From Maritimibacter dapengensis (GTDB taxonomy: Bacteria > Pseudomonadota > Alphaproteobacteria > Rhodobacterales > Rhodobacteraceae), in the NCBI RefSeq assembly GCF_019218265.1, contig NZ_JAHUZE010000007.1, positions 1 to 48,413 of the forward strand: DNA of 48,413 nt, given 5' to 3'. The position numbers and the translations under genes were made by a program. Under the pieces are notes generated by a model, which was not told the origin of the DNA, searched no databases, and was given only the letters and a program-made list of their open reading frames with translations. Below, piece by piece: positions 17,043 to 26,059 of this stretch (position 1 is its first letter; each line of letters starts with the position of its first letter).

Positions 17043-17819
17043 TCAGGTCCCGGTCCAGACGGGTGCTCGCTTTTCAGCAAAGGCCTTTGGGCCTTCAATC
17101 GCGTCGTTGCTGGCGTAAACCACCTCGTGAAGGCGCTTGCCCTCTTTCAGGCCACCCGCACAGCCCAGGTCCATGGTCGCGCGAACGCCGCCTTTCGCGG
17201 CAACAACCGACAGCGGGGCCGCGCTGGCAATGCGTTTGGCAAGGTCAAATGCCCTTGCGCGGACAGCATCGGGAGTGTCTTCGATATAGTTGGTGAACCC
17301 GTATTCGTGCAGGCGCTCGATCGGCATCAAGTCGCCGGTCAGAACGATTTCCATAAGGATGGGCTGCGGTAGCATGGACAGTGCCGGCGATGCCCAGGGC
17401 GATCCACGACCGATCTTTACTTCGGTGATACCGACCTTGGTCCCCTTGAGACCGACCCGCAGATCGCAATTCAAGGTCAGCATCATGCCGCCCGCCATCA
17501 GCGACCCTGTCATCGCCGCGATGATCGGTTTCTTGCAGGCGCGCATGGTCTCGTGAAACGGGTCGCGCATCTTGGTCAGAATATCGACACCCTCGTCGCG
17601 TGCGATTTGTGTGGCTTCCTTCAGATCCAGTCCGGCGCTGAAAACGCCGCAATCGGCAGAAGTCAGAATGGCCACACGAACGCTGTCATCCGCCTCGATC
17701 TTCTCCCAAGCGTCGGTCAGCCCGTTCGTCGCCGCCACGGAAAGCGCGTTTTTACGTTCGGGCCGGTTGATACAGACGGTCGCAATTCCGTCTTCGATCT
17801 TCACGTCAATGGGGCTCAT
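17043..17819 (-). CDS. Enoyl-CoA hydratase/isomerase family protein
   Basis: A 258-residue crotonase-family protein with CINRPERKNAL, oxyanion-hole GVFSAGLDLKEA, TGSLMAGGMMLTLNCDLRV, and EVKIGRGSPWASPALSMLPQP at the active-site helix. The ATG at 17819 gives the normal family length and has AGG upstream; the frame stays open further upstream but into non-homologous sequence. It is the first gene of the ECH-ECH-etfBA unit. A lone TCTAAC half-site lies 28 nt upstream, without the second arm of the island's palindrome. Confidence 0.87.
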   Translation of the reverse strand: MSPIDVKIEDGIATVCINRPERKNALSVAATNGLTDAWEKIEADDSVRVAILTSADCGVFSAGLDLKEATQIARDEGVDILTKMRDPFHETMRACKKPIIAAMTGSLMAGGMMLTLNCDLRVGLKGTKVGITEVKIGRGSPWASPALSMLPQPILMEIVLTGDLMPIERLHEYGFTNYIEDTPDAVRARAFDLAKRIASAAPLSVVAAKGGVRATMDLGCAGGLKEGKRLHEVVYASNDAIEGPKAFAEKRAPVWTGT

Positions 17820-17859
17820 GATACCTGCTTCGCTTTCTCGGGACAATCTAACTGCGGAA

Positions 17860-17893
17860 AGCTTCCCCGCGACATGTCTGCCGCGGGGAAGCT
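17860..17893 (-). terminator. Hairpin terminator after the transporter operon
   Basis: The 11-bp arms AGCTTCCCCGC/GCGGGGAAGCT flank a 12-base loop six bases past the stop of the distal binding-protein gene on the minus strand. Only a short TTT follows, so termination efficiency is uncertain. It divides the eight-gene transporter operon from the ECH-etf unit. Confidence 0.65.
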
Positions 17894-17898
17894 CTGTC

Positions 17899-19149
17899 TT
17901 ATTCGACGGTGAACGTCGCGGAGCTGTGCTTGATGACATCCCAAACAACGTCAAGATAGTCGGCGCTCCAGTCGGTCAGCGGAACCCAGGTTTCGCCATT
18001 CCACTGCTCGACCCGGGTCTTGCCGCCACCACCGTGGTCTTTGTCGGTCACTGTAACCGGGGCCATGATGCCGTTTCCATCGAAGTTCTCGATCGATTCA
18101 TAGGCATTCTTCATGCTTTCCGGTGTGATCGGCCAACCGTTTTCAGTAATTGCGATCCGCGCGGCTTCGAAACCGGCCGAGTAGATCGCCATGCCCGTGT
18201 TGTAGTACACGTCGCGCACCAGGCTCTCGGGACCGCTGCCCTTGCCATTGGCATAGTAGGTGTCCAGCATCGTCTTGACGATCGGAACTTCCTGGCCACC
18301 GGCCACGTTGGTCCCGCGCAGGATGCCTTTCGCCTCTTGTGCGCCGATATTGGCGATATCGACTTCGTTCAGCCAGTTCACCGACAGATAGTGGTCGATC
18401 GGGAAACGGTTGCGGCGCATTTCCTTCGAGGCGACCACATGCCCGCCCGCCAGCAGCCAGCTGATCACGTAGTCAGGCTTGTCGCGGCGGATTTTGCTCC
18501 ATGCGCCGGCCTGATCCGACCCGGGAAGGGGTACGGGATACAGCTCCAACTCGAACCCTTCCTTTTCGGAAAGCGTTTTCAGGATCTCGATCGGTTCCTG
18601 GCCAAAGGGATAATCCAGATAGATGAACCCGATCTTCGCCTTGCTCAAGTCACCGCCCATCTGACCCTTGATGAAGGCAACGTCATTTGCCGCCTGCTGC
18701 CAGTACGTCGGACCGACCGGGAAAACCCATTCGAACACTTCGCCGTCCACCGCGTCACCGCGGCCAACGAAAGACTGCATCAGTACGTTACCGTCCTTCA
18801 TGGCACGCGGCAAAACCGCGTTCGTGACCGGCGTGGACAGAAAGTTGAACAGGAACACGCCTTCGCGCTTGAGCTGCTCGTAGCATTCCACACCGCGCTG
18901 CGGTTCGTTGCCGTGATCGCGAATGATGACTTCAACCGGATGACCTTCGATACCGCCATTTTCGTTGGTGTACATCGCCAGGTCCTGCGCGGCCTGGGCC
19001 ACCTGCGGTGAAATGAACGTGTAGGATTTACTAAGGTCGAAGCAGAGTCCGAAGCGGATAGGCTCCTTGTCCTGCGCTGAGGCAACAGTCGCGCTTGCTG
19101 CCAGTGCAGTAGCAACGGCCACTGCCTTAATGTGCTGTTTGACTTTCAT
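17899..19149 (-). CDS. Branched-chain-amino-acid-type ABC substrate-binding protein (distal copy)
   Basis: A 416-residue periplasmic binding protein of the Leu/Ile/Val-binding family. The ATG at 19149 gives a clean Sec signal peptide, MKVKQHIKAVAVATALAASA, with cleavage near AxA-QDKE. The mature part has GLCFDLSKSYTF, a long hinge segment with NWLNEVDIANIG, and HGGGGKTRVEQWNGETWVP at the C terminus. It is a close paralogue of the next gene upstream, sharing long stretches such as FGQEPIEILKTLSEKEGFEL with one change. It would deliver an organic acid to the LivHMGF-type transporter of the same operon. Confidence 0.92.
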   Translation of the reverse strand: MKVKQHIKAVAVATALAASATVASAQDKEPIRFGLCFDLSKSYTFISPQVAQAAQDLAMYTNENGGIEGHPVEVIIRDHGNEPQRGVECYEQLKREGVFLFNFLSTPVTNAVLPRAMKDGNVLMQSFVGRGDAVDGEVFEWVFPVGPTYWQQAANDVAFIKGQMGGDLSKAKIGFIYLDYPFGQEPIEILKTLSEKEGFELELYPVPLPGSDQAGAWSKIRRDKPDYVISWLLAGGHVVASKEMRRNRFPIDHYLSVNWLNEVDIANIGAQEAKGILRGTNVAGGQEVPIVKTMLDTYYANGKGSGPESLVRDVYYNTGMAIYSAGFEAARIAITENGWPITPESMKNAYESIENFDGNGIMAPVTVTDKDHGGGGKTRVEQWNGETWVPLTDWSADYLDVVWDVIKHSSATFTVE

Positions 19150-19246
19150 GTTATCTATCTCCCGTTGGTTTAGTGTAGGGCGGTGATACCGTTCCGTAAG
19201 CGCCACTGCCGCCCCGCGTAGCGTCACACTTCCTGCAATCAGTCAT

Positions 19247-20485
19247 TCACTGCTCGTATTTCGCGGAACTCTCTTTAACCACACCCCACACAACGTCCGT
19301 GTACTCAGAGATCCAGTCGGTTTGCGGCACCCAAGTCTCTCCGTCCCACATTTCGATACGGGTCTTGCCCCCGCCGCCATGATCTTCGGCCGTCACCGTA
19401 ATGGGGGCCATCAGCCCGTTCGCGTCATAGCCCTCAAGCGACTCCAGTCCGGCCTTGTAGGATGTCGGAGTGATCGGCAGCCCCTCGGCTTCCGCCGCCT
19501 TGCGCGCGGCTTCGAACATGATCGAATACATGGCCAGCCCGGTGTTGTAGAAAACGTCCTGCGTCTTCTCGATCGGGCCGGATCCCTCGCCCTTGTCATA
19601 AAGCTCGGCCATGATTTCCTGATACAGGGCAATATCCTGACCGCCCACGACATTGGTCCCGCGCTTGATACCTTTGGCGGCCTCTTTACCGATGTTGGCG
19701 ATATCGACTTCGTTCAGCCAGTTGACCGAGATGTATTTGTCCATCGGAATGCGATTGCGCTTCATCTCTTTCGAGGCAACCACATGGGCACCGCCCAGCA
19801 TCCAGACGATCACATGATCGGGCTTGTCGCGGCGCACCTTGGACCACACGCCGGCCTGGTCGCTGCCAGGCAGTGGCACGGGGTACAGTTCAAGCTCGAA
19901 ACCCTCTTTCTCGGACAGGGTTTCCAGGATCTCGATCGGCTCCTGCCCGAAGGGATAATCGAAGTAAACAAACCCGACCTTCACATCTGACAGATCGCCG
20001 TCATGCAATTGCTTGATGTAGGCGACATCGTTGGCGGCCTGTCCCCAATAGGTCGGCCCGATCGGATAGACCCAATCGAAGACGGTGCCATCAACGGCAT
20101 CGCCGCGCCCGACAAGAGACTGCATCAGGATACGCCCGTCTTCCATGGCCCGCGGCAGGATAGCCAGAGACACCGGAGTGGACAGGGTATCGAAAACAAA
20201 GACGCCCTCGCGGCTGAGTTTCGAGTAGCACTCGATTCCGCGCTGCGGTTCGTTCCCGTGGTCACGCACGATGACTTCGACCGGTTCCCCACCGATGCCG
20301 CCCTTCATGTTGATGAGCTTGGCAAGGTCCATCGCGGCCTGCGAAACCTGCGGCGTGGCAAAGGTATAGGCTTTGCTGAGATCGTAGCAGATGCCGATCT
20401 TGAATGGCTCGGCCAGCGCCTGGGTGCCAAACATTGCTCCGCCGAACATTGATAATACGGCCAACGCTTTGGTAAGTTTCTTCAT
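19247..20485 (-). CDS. Branched-chain-amino-acid-type ABC substrate-binding protein (proximal copy)
   Basis: A 412-residue periplasmic binding protein with a signal peptide (MKKLTKALAVLSMFGGAMFG, cleavage near ALA-EPFK). The mature protein shares most of its length with the adjacent copy (ICYDLSKAYTFATPQVSQAA, RDHGNEPQRGIECY, SVNWLNEVDIANIG). It differs mainly around NVVGGQDIALYQEIMAELYD and in the C-terminal tail. It follows livF by 33 nt and precedes its paralogue by 97 nt. Two binding proteins for one permease could broaden or tune substrate range; dosage is another explanation. Confidence 0.92.
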   Translation of the reverse strand: MKKLTKALAVLSMFGGAMFGTQALAEPFKIGICYDLSKAYTFATPQVSQAAMDLAKLINMKGGIGGEPVEVIVRDHGNEPQRGIECYSKLSREGVFVFDTLSTPVSLAILPRAMEDGRILMQSLVGRGDAVDGTVFDWVYPIGPTYWGQAANDVAYIKQLHDGDLSDVKVGFVYFDYPFGQEPIEILETLSEKEGFELELYPVPLPGSDQAGVWSKVRRDKPDHVIVWMLGGAHVVASKEMKRNRIPMDKYISVNWLNEVDIANIGKEAAKGIKRGTNVVGGQDIALYQEIMAELYDKGEGSGPIEKTQDVFYNTGLAMYSIMFEAARKAAEAEGLPITPTSYKAGLESLEGYDANGLMAPITVTAEDHGGGGKTRIEMWDGETWVPQTDWISEYTDVVWGVVKESSAKYEQ

Positions 20486-20518
20486 TTGTTCCTCCCTGAA
20501 CAGCTTCTGATTAGTACC

Positions 20519-21328
20519 TCAACTCAACCAACGTTTGCGTCGGCTGTAGTGCTTGACGTTGTGAAAATCGGTCTCTCCGCCGCCTAGATAGAACTCCTGA
20601 ATGTCGGAGTTAGATTTGAGCGCCTCGGCGGTGCCGTGCATAACAACGCGGCCGTTTTCGATAAGGTACCCTTGCGAAACGATTTCCAGAGCCGCCAAGG
20701 CGTTCTGTTCCACCAGCAGGACGGACAGGCCCTCATCCTTATTGATCTTTTGCAGGATGCCGAAGATTTCCTCGACCAGGAACGGAGCAAGCCCGAGACT
20801 TGGTTCATCAAGCATCAACAGCTTCGGCTGGGTCACGAGGGCCCGCCCAATGGCAAGCATCTGTTGCTCACCACCCGACAAATAGCCTGCTTGCGAATTT
20901 TTGCGTTCGGCAAGCCGCGGAAAATATCCGTAGATCTTTTCCTTTTCCGCATTCAGCGTTGATCGGGACATTCCGCGTGGCGCGGCGGCGGTCAGGTTCT
21001 CGTCGGGGGTCAGGTGTTCGAAGACCCGCCGCCCTTCGATGACATGACAGATGCCCATCTCGACGCGTTTTTGCGCGAGCGCTTCGGTAATGTCCGTTCC
21101 CTGGAACGTTATCTCACCTCGGCTGATGCGTCCGCGCTCGGCTTTCAAAAGACCGCTGATCGCTTTCAACGTGGTGCTTTTTCCCGCTCCGTTAGAACCC
21201 AAAAGTGCGATCATCTCGCCCTTTGGAACCTGAACCGAAACACCTTTGATCGCCAGCATTACATTGTCGTACAGCACCTCGACACTGTTCATGGACAGAA
21301 TGTTCTGGGCTTCAACTTTTTCTTGCAT
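20519..21328 (-). CDS. livF: LivF-type ABC transporter ATP-binding protein
   Basis: A 269-residue ATPase of the branched-chain amino acid transporter family. Walker A is GSNGAGKST (about 44-52), the signature is YLSGGEQQMLAIGRAL, and Walker B is KLLMLDEPSLGLAP. The start at 21328 has AGGGGA at about 7 nt; an ATG 6 nt upstream (21334) is too close to that motif. A basic C-terminal tail (HYSRRKRWLS) extends beyond the usual LivF end. It lies between livM and the two binding-protein genes. Confidence 0.93.
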   Translation of the reverse strand: MQEKVEAQNILSMNSVEVLYDNVMLAIKGVSVQVPKGEMIALLGSNGAGKSTTLKAISGLLKAERGRISRGEITFQGTDITEALAQKRVEMGICHVIEGRRVFEHLTPDENLTAAAPRGMSRSTLNAEKEKIYGYFPRLAERKNSQAGYLSGGEQQMLAIGRALVTQPKLLMLDEPSLGLAPFLVEEIFGILQKINKDEGLSVLLVEQNALAALEIVSQGYLIENGRVVMHGTAEALKSNSDIQEFYLGGGETDFHNVKHYSRRKRWLS

Positions 21329-21338
21329 CGGCATTCCC

Positions 21339-22412
21339 CTATTTCTTGAACTGATCGAAGGGCCAGACCATCAGATAGTCTCTGATGTTGCCGTAGAGTT
21401 TTCCCAAACCGAGTGGTTCGATCAGAAGGATAATGACGATCAGTGCGCCATAGACTGCGTTCGGGATGTGAGCGAGTGTTTCAACATCGATCTGCATGCC
21501 AAGCCCGTCACTCAACGTGACGACGAGACCGTTCACGATACCCGGAACAAGAAGGATCAGGGCAACACCGAAATAGGAACCGATAATGCTGCCAAGGCCG
21601 CCAACAATCACCATCGCAAGAACCTGGATCGAAACGGCAACCGAGAATTGCTCGGGTGCGGCGAGAAAGAAAAAGGTGGCAACAAGCAACGCACCGCTGA
21701 CGCCTGCGATGAACGAAGAAGTCGCGAATGCGAGGATTTTGTAGTAGAAACTGTTCACACCCAGGATCGCGGCCGCAAAGTCTTTTTCCCGGACAGCGAC
21801 CAAGGCGCGACCGAGTCCAGTCCGCTTGAGATTAAGCATGAAGATCGTCACCAACACACACCAGCCGAAGGCGACATAGTAGAAGCCAGTATCAGTGGTA
21901 ATCTCTTGCCCGAGCAGCGCCAATGTCGGTGACTGGAGCGACGCGTGTGAGCCCCCCGAGATCGCCGGAGAGTGGGTCAGAACCCAGTCCATCACGAATT
22001 GCATAGCGAGAGTAGTGAGAGCGAGATAGAGGCCCTTGACCCGCAAAGCGGCAAAAGCGAACAGGCTGCCGATCACGGATGACGTCAATCCGCCGATGAT
22101 AAGGGCGAATTCCCACGGCACCCCGAAACGCGCGGCATGGATCGACGAATACGCTCCAACGGCCATGACTGCAGCATAACCCAAGTGAAGTTGGCCTGCC
22201 CAACCTGTCACCAGATTCAATCCAAGCGCGGCGGCCGTCCAGATCAGCCAAGGAAGCATGTAGCTGTTCAGATAAAGCGACGGGATGATGAATGGCGCGG
22301 CAAGGCCAATCAAGAAGATGAATGCTGTCAGATTCCGGTCAGCAGGCACCTTGAAGATTCGGCTGTCCGAAACGTAGTTGGCGTGATGGACGCCAGAAAG
22401 TCTGTAAAACAT
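21339..22412 (-). CDS. livM: LivM-type ABC transporter permease
   Basis: A 357-residue inner-membrane permease with many hydrophobic helices. The LivM hallmark GLNLVTGWAGQLHLGYAAVMAVGAY is near the N terminus and AMVIVGGLGSIIGSYFG near the C-terminal third; both are family motifs of the translocation pathway. It sits 3 nt after livH and 10 nt before livF on the minus strand, so the subunits should be made together. The cytoplasmic loop GRALVAVREKDFAAAILGVN is the expected ATPase coupling region. Confidence 0.93.
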   Translation of the reverse strand: MFYRLSGVHHANYVSDSRIFKVPADRNLTAFIFLIGLAAPFIIPSLYLNSYMLPWLIWTAAALGLNLVTGWAGQLHLGYAAVMAVGAYSSIHAARFGVPWEFALIIGGLTSSVIGSLFAFAALRVKGLYLALTTLAMQFVMDWVLTHSPAISGGSHASLQSPTLALLGQEITTDTGFYYVAFGWCVLVTIFMLNLKRTGLGRALVAVREKDFAAAILGVNSFYYKILAFATSSFIAGVSGALLVATFFFLAAPEQFSVAVSIQVLAMVIVGGLGSIIGSYFGVALILLVPGIVNGLVVTLSDGLGMQIDVETLAHIPNAVYGALIVIILLIEPLGLGKLYGNIRDYLMVWPFDQFKK

Positions 22413-22415
22413 GCC

Positions 22416-23303
22416 TTACACCCTTTCGATGTCGTGACGACCGAACAGCCCGTGCGGACGGATCATGACGGTAAGAATGAGCACGGCAGCGACGATAAGC
22501 TCACGGCTTCCGCCTCCGACAAGCGGATCGAGGAAATCAGCGCCAACGTTTTCGACGACGCCCAGGATGATGCCTGCGATCACGGCGCCAAGGATACTGT
22601 CGAGACCACCGAGAACGGCAACCGTCAGACCTTTGAGAAGCAACAGCGACAGCGCCTGATCGACACCCTGAATCTCGCCCCAGATAACGCCAGCGGCGAC
22701 GGCAACAACGGATGCCAATGCCCAGGACAACCCAACGCCGCGCTCAACCGCGATACCGACCGACCACGAAGCCATGTAATCATCCGCGATCGCCCGCAAC
22801 TTGATCCCGGTCCGGGTTCGGAAAAACAGCATGAATGCGACAAACAAGGCGAGCGCAACACCGGCACCAACCAGATGGATGCGGCTGATGAAGATGTCGC
22901 CCAGGAACAGCGGATCATAGCTGACGCCCAGTTCCATCGAACGCGACGTCCCGCCCCAGATCGCAAGCGTTGTACCCCGCAGGAAAATGTCGAGGCCGAG
23001 TGTCAGCATCAAGATCATGACAACCGGCCGACCTGCGAGACGGCGCAGGGCAACACGCTCAATGCCGAACCCAAGGCCTAACATTACAACCGCAGCCAGA
23101 GGGATGGCCAGCCACAAGGGTAAACCCACGTCGCGTGCCAGCGCCAGGACCACATAGGCCCCGACCATGGTCAACCCGCCCTGCGCCAGATTGGGCACCG
23201 AAGATGCCTTGTAAATCAGCACGAGGCCGATGGCGAATAGCGAGTACAGCAGACCCGTCAAGGCTCCGTTGATCGCAAGCTCTGATAGAAAGACCCAGTC
23301 CAT
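22416..23303 (-). CDS. livH: LivH-type ABC transporter permease
   Basis: A 295-residue inner-membrane permease of the LivH family with about eight hydrophobic segments. The motif GLLYSLFAIGLVLIYKASS near the N terminus, the loop KLRAIADDYMASWSVGI, and AVLGGLDSILGAVIAGIILG are typical. The gene starts directly after the stop of the acyl-CoA ligase gene, with GGGAGGTATAA before the ATG. It forms the permease heterodimer with LivM. Confidence 0.93.
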   Translation of the reverse strand: MDWVFLSELAINGALTGLLYSLFAIGLVLIYKASSVPNLAQGGLTMVGAYVVLALARDVGLPLWLAIPLAAVVMLGLGFGIERVALRRLAGRPVVMILMLTLGLDIFLRGTTLAIWGGTSRSMELGVSYDPLFLGDIFISRIHLVGAGVALALFVAFMLFFRTRTGIKLRAIADDYMASWSVGIAVERGVGLSWALASVVAVAAGVIWGEIQGVDQALSLLLLKGLTVAVLGGLDSILGAVIAGIILGVVENVGADFLDPLVGGGSRELIVAAVLILTVMIRPHGLFGRHDIERV

Positions 23304-25223
23304 TTATACCTCCCTGATGGGAAGGCTTCTTTCGACCTTCCCTACTTCCCCGGTCTCGTAAGTCACCTGCGCGCTTACATGGACCTCTTTTGAACCGTCG
23401 TAGAGCGCCGCGATCACGTCAGCATAGCGTTCCTGAACGACCTTCCTCCGCAGTTTTCGGGTTCGCGTGATTTCACCATCGTCCGGGTCGAATTCTTTCG
23501 GCAGACTGACAAAGCGTTGCAGGCGCAATGGTTCGGTGACGGCCTTGTTGACCCGTTGGAAGGCCTCGCGAAGCAACGTCGCGACCTCTTCACGCTGAGA
23601 AAGATCGGCATATGACACGTAAGGTACGCCGTTCACTTCGGCCCAGTGCCCCACGGCCTCGAAATCCACGCAGACCATCGCCGTCAGTTCCTTCAGCCCG
23701 GCGCCAATCACGGCCGCATCCTTGATATACGGGCTGAATTTCAACCGGTTCTCGATGTAGTTTGGAACGTAACGTTCACCGTCGGCGGTGTGCATGACCT
23801 CGGATACACGCCCCAGAACAACCAGGTGTCCGTCGTCCTCCAGATAGCCGGCATCACCTGTATGCAGCCACCCGCCGTCAAGGGCTTCGGCGGTCGCTTC
23901 GGGTTTGTTGAAGTACCCTTTAAACACGCTGTCCGAGCGCACCAGGATCTCACCGTCTTCGGCAATGCTGACCTCGACGCCAGGCGCGGGTTTGCCAACC
24001 GTATGAAGACGGACCTCGCCCGGAGCCTGAATCGCGTTGATCGCGCTGTTCTCGGTCTGGCCGTAGAGCTGACGCAACTTGATCCCCAGGGCGCGGTAGA
24101 ACACAAAGGTGTCTTCCCCGATCGCTTCACCGCCGGTGAACGCATTCTTGAGGCGGCTCATCCCGAACTGGTCCTTGATCGGACCGAAAACAATCGCCTC
24201 GCCCAGAAGCCGGCCCAATGGCTCAAGAACACCGCCGCTTTTGCCATTCAGCTTGCGCGTTTCCGCCGCGATGGCCCGATCCATGAAAAAATGGTACAGC
24301 CACTTCTTTAAAGGGGTCGAATTTTCGATACCAACCTGGATTGTCGTCAGCATCTGGTCCCAGCTTCTTGGCGCCGCCAGATAGAATGTCGGAGCGATCT
24401 CGCGCATGTCGCGCACGACCGTTTCCTGGCGCTCAGGCACATTCACGGTGAAACGCCAAAGGAGTGCCGCGGCAACGGTTATGGCGTAGTCTCCCACCCA
24501 GGCCATCGGCAAGTACGCGAGGATCTCCTCATTTTCGTCGAAGGCACCCGCCGCATGTCCATTCCGAGCAGCAGCAAGAACGTTCTTCTGACTCAGTACG
24601 ATGCCCTTCGGCGCGCCCGTCGTTCCGGAGGAGTGCAGAAAAATGGCCGGATCTTCCGGCTTCGCACGACTAAGCAGTTCCTCACGCAGGCCCGGGGTTT
24701 CGTTCAGATCGTGCTGACCAACTTCGATCAGGTGATCCCAGGACAACAGTCCTTCAACCTCGTAGAAGCCAAGACCGCGCGCTTCATCATAAATGATGTG
24801 GTCGATGCCCTCGGCGCCCGCGTCCTTCAGTTCCAGGATCTTGTCAACCTGTTCCTGATCTTCGGCGATGGCCGGGACGATTTCGACTTCGCCAAGAAAG
24901 TGCCGGAGTTCTTCGAGCGTCGCGCCGGGATAGGCAGGCATTGCATAGGCACCCAGCAACGAAATAGCCAGCATTCCGCCATACAGCCGCGCCCGGTTGT
25001 CGCCCAGGATAAGCACCGCCTTGCCCGGTGTTACGCCGATTTTCTCAAGCCCGGCCGCGCAGGCCAGCACCTCTTCGGCGTATTCCGCCCATGTGGTTTC
25101 CTTCCAGATCCCACGCTCTTTTTCGCGAAGCGCGATTTCCGAACCGTGTTTCGAGGCGTTCCGCGCCAGAATTGCGCCGATCGTGTCGCCGCCCGAAGAC
25201 TGTTTCTTCGTCAAATCAGTCAT
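23304..25223 (-). CDS. AMP-dependent acyl-CoA synthetase embedded in the transporter operon
   Basis: A 639-residue long-chain-type acyl-CoA synthetase. The adenylate P-loop LHSSGTTGAPKGIVLSQKN is at about 197-215, GQTENSAINAI lies in the A5 region, and WLHTGDAGYLEDDGHLVVLGR is A7-A8. It makes an acyl-AMP, then acyl-CoA. Its position between livG (8-nt overlap) and livH (adjacent) is a recurring arrangement in proteobacteria. It implies that the imported acid is converted to CoA thioester on entry. GGAGGG precedes the ATG. Confidence 0.92.
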   Translation of the reverse strand: MTDLTKKQSSGGDTIGAILARNASKHGSEIALREKERGIWKETTWAEYAEEVLACAAGLEKIGVTPGKAVLILGDNRARLYGGMLAISLLGAYAMPAYPGATLEELRHFLGEVEIVPAIAEDQEQVDKILELKDAGAEGIDHIIYDEARGLGFYEVEGLLSWDHLIEVGQHDLNETPGLREELLSRAKPEDPAIFLHSSGTTGAPKGIVLSQKNVLAAARNGHAAGAFDENEEILAYLPMAWVGDYAITVAAALLWRFTVNVPERQETVVRDMREIAPTFYLAAPRSWDQMLTTIQVGIENSTPLKKWLYHFFMDRAIAAETRKLNGKSGGVLEPLGRLLGEAIVFGPIKDQFGMSRLKNAFTGGEAIGEDTFVFYRALGIKLRQLYGQTENSAINAIQAPGEVRLHTVGKPAPGVEVSIAEDGEILVRSDSVFKGYFNKPEATAEALDGGWLHTGDAGYLEDDGHLVVLGRVSEVMHTADGERYVPNYIENRLKFSPYIKDAAVIGAGLKELTAMVCVDFEAVGHWAEVNGVPYVSYADLSQREEVATLLREAFQRVNKAVTEPLRLQRFVSLPKEFDPDDGEITRTRKLRRKVVQERYADVIAALYDGSKEVHVSAQVTYETGEVGKVERSLPIREV

Positions 25224-26022
25224 GCGACCCTCCGATATATGCCTCGATGACCCGCGGGTCCTTCACAACCTCCTTGGGGATGCCACTGGCGATCATTTCA
25301 CCATAATTCAGGGCCAGCATCCGATCACAAATGCCGGTGATGACATCCATATGGTGTTCGATCAGCAGAACGCTGACGCCGCGTTCGGCACGGGCATCCA
25401 GAATGAAACGGGACATATACCCTTTCTCTTCCTGGTTCATGCCGGCCATCGGTTCATCGAGAATCAGCATCTGTGGCTCGGCCACCAATGCCCGCGCCAG
25501 CTCGACCCGTTTTTTCAACCCGATCGGAAGGCCATCGACCAACTCATGCCGGATGCTCTCGAGTTGTAGAAACTCGATCACCTCTTCGACGATCTTGCGG
25601 TTTTCGATTTCTTCACGCTGTGCTGCCCACCAGTAAAGCGCGGTGCGCAGAACGCCCGGTTTCATGTGGATGTGCCGCCCCAGCAGGATGTTGTCCAGAA
25701 CGCTCATCCCGTTGAACAAGGCAAGATTCTGGAACGTCCGGGCGACGCCGAGCTTGGCAACCTTGTGAGGTGCCGTACCCGTGATTTCCTTTCCTGCCAA
25801 CCGGACAGTCCCCACATTCGGTGGGTAGAACCCGGTAATTGCGTTCGTCAGTGTTGTCTTGCCGCTGCCGTTCGGGCCGACAAGTCCAAAGATTTCCCCC
25901 TGCCGAATGACGAGGTCCACACCGGTGACAGCGACGATGCCGCCGAACCGTCGCTCGACCCCGCTGCACTCCAGTATCGCCCCATCATCGGCTCCGATTG
26001 CTGTTTTAATCTTAGTCGTCAT
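25216..26022 (-). CDS. livG: LivG-type ABC transporter ATP-binding protein
   Basis: A 268-residue ABC ATPase. Walker A is GPNGSGKTT (about 49-57), the LivG-specific Q-loop segment is GVARTFQNLALFNGMSVLDN, and Walker B is QMLILDEPMAGM. The signature is divergent, reading LPIGLKKRVELARAL instead of the usual GGQ-type form. It overlaps the ligase start by 8 nt and follows the SDR gene by 37 nt. No strong Shine-Dalgarno sits at close spacing; a GGGGG lies further upstream. Confidence 0.92.
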   Translation of the reverse strand: MTTKIKTAIGADDGAILECSGVERRFGGIVAVTGVDLVIRQGEIFGLVGPNGSGKTTLTNAITGFYPPNVGTVRLAGKEITGTAPHKVAKLGVARTFQNLALFNGMSVLDNILLGRHIHMKPGVLRTALYWWAAQREEIENRKIVEEVIEFLQLESIRHELVDGLPIGLKKRVELARALVAEPQMLILDEPMAGMNQEEKGYMSRFILDARAERGVSVLLIEHHMDVITGICDRMLALNYGEMIASGIPKEVVKDPRVIEAYIGGSHD

Positions 26023-26059
26023 CTAGATATCATTGTCCCCCTAAGGTTCACGGCCAACA

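Noticed and set aside
17847-17852. Sixth operator (TCTAAC upstream of the crotonase at 17819)
   Set aside because: Only one half-site is present; the second arm is absent, so it was not counted with the five palindromes.
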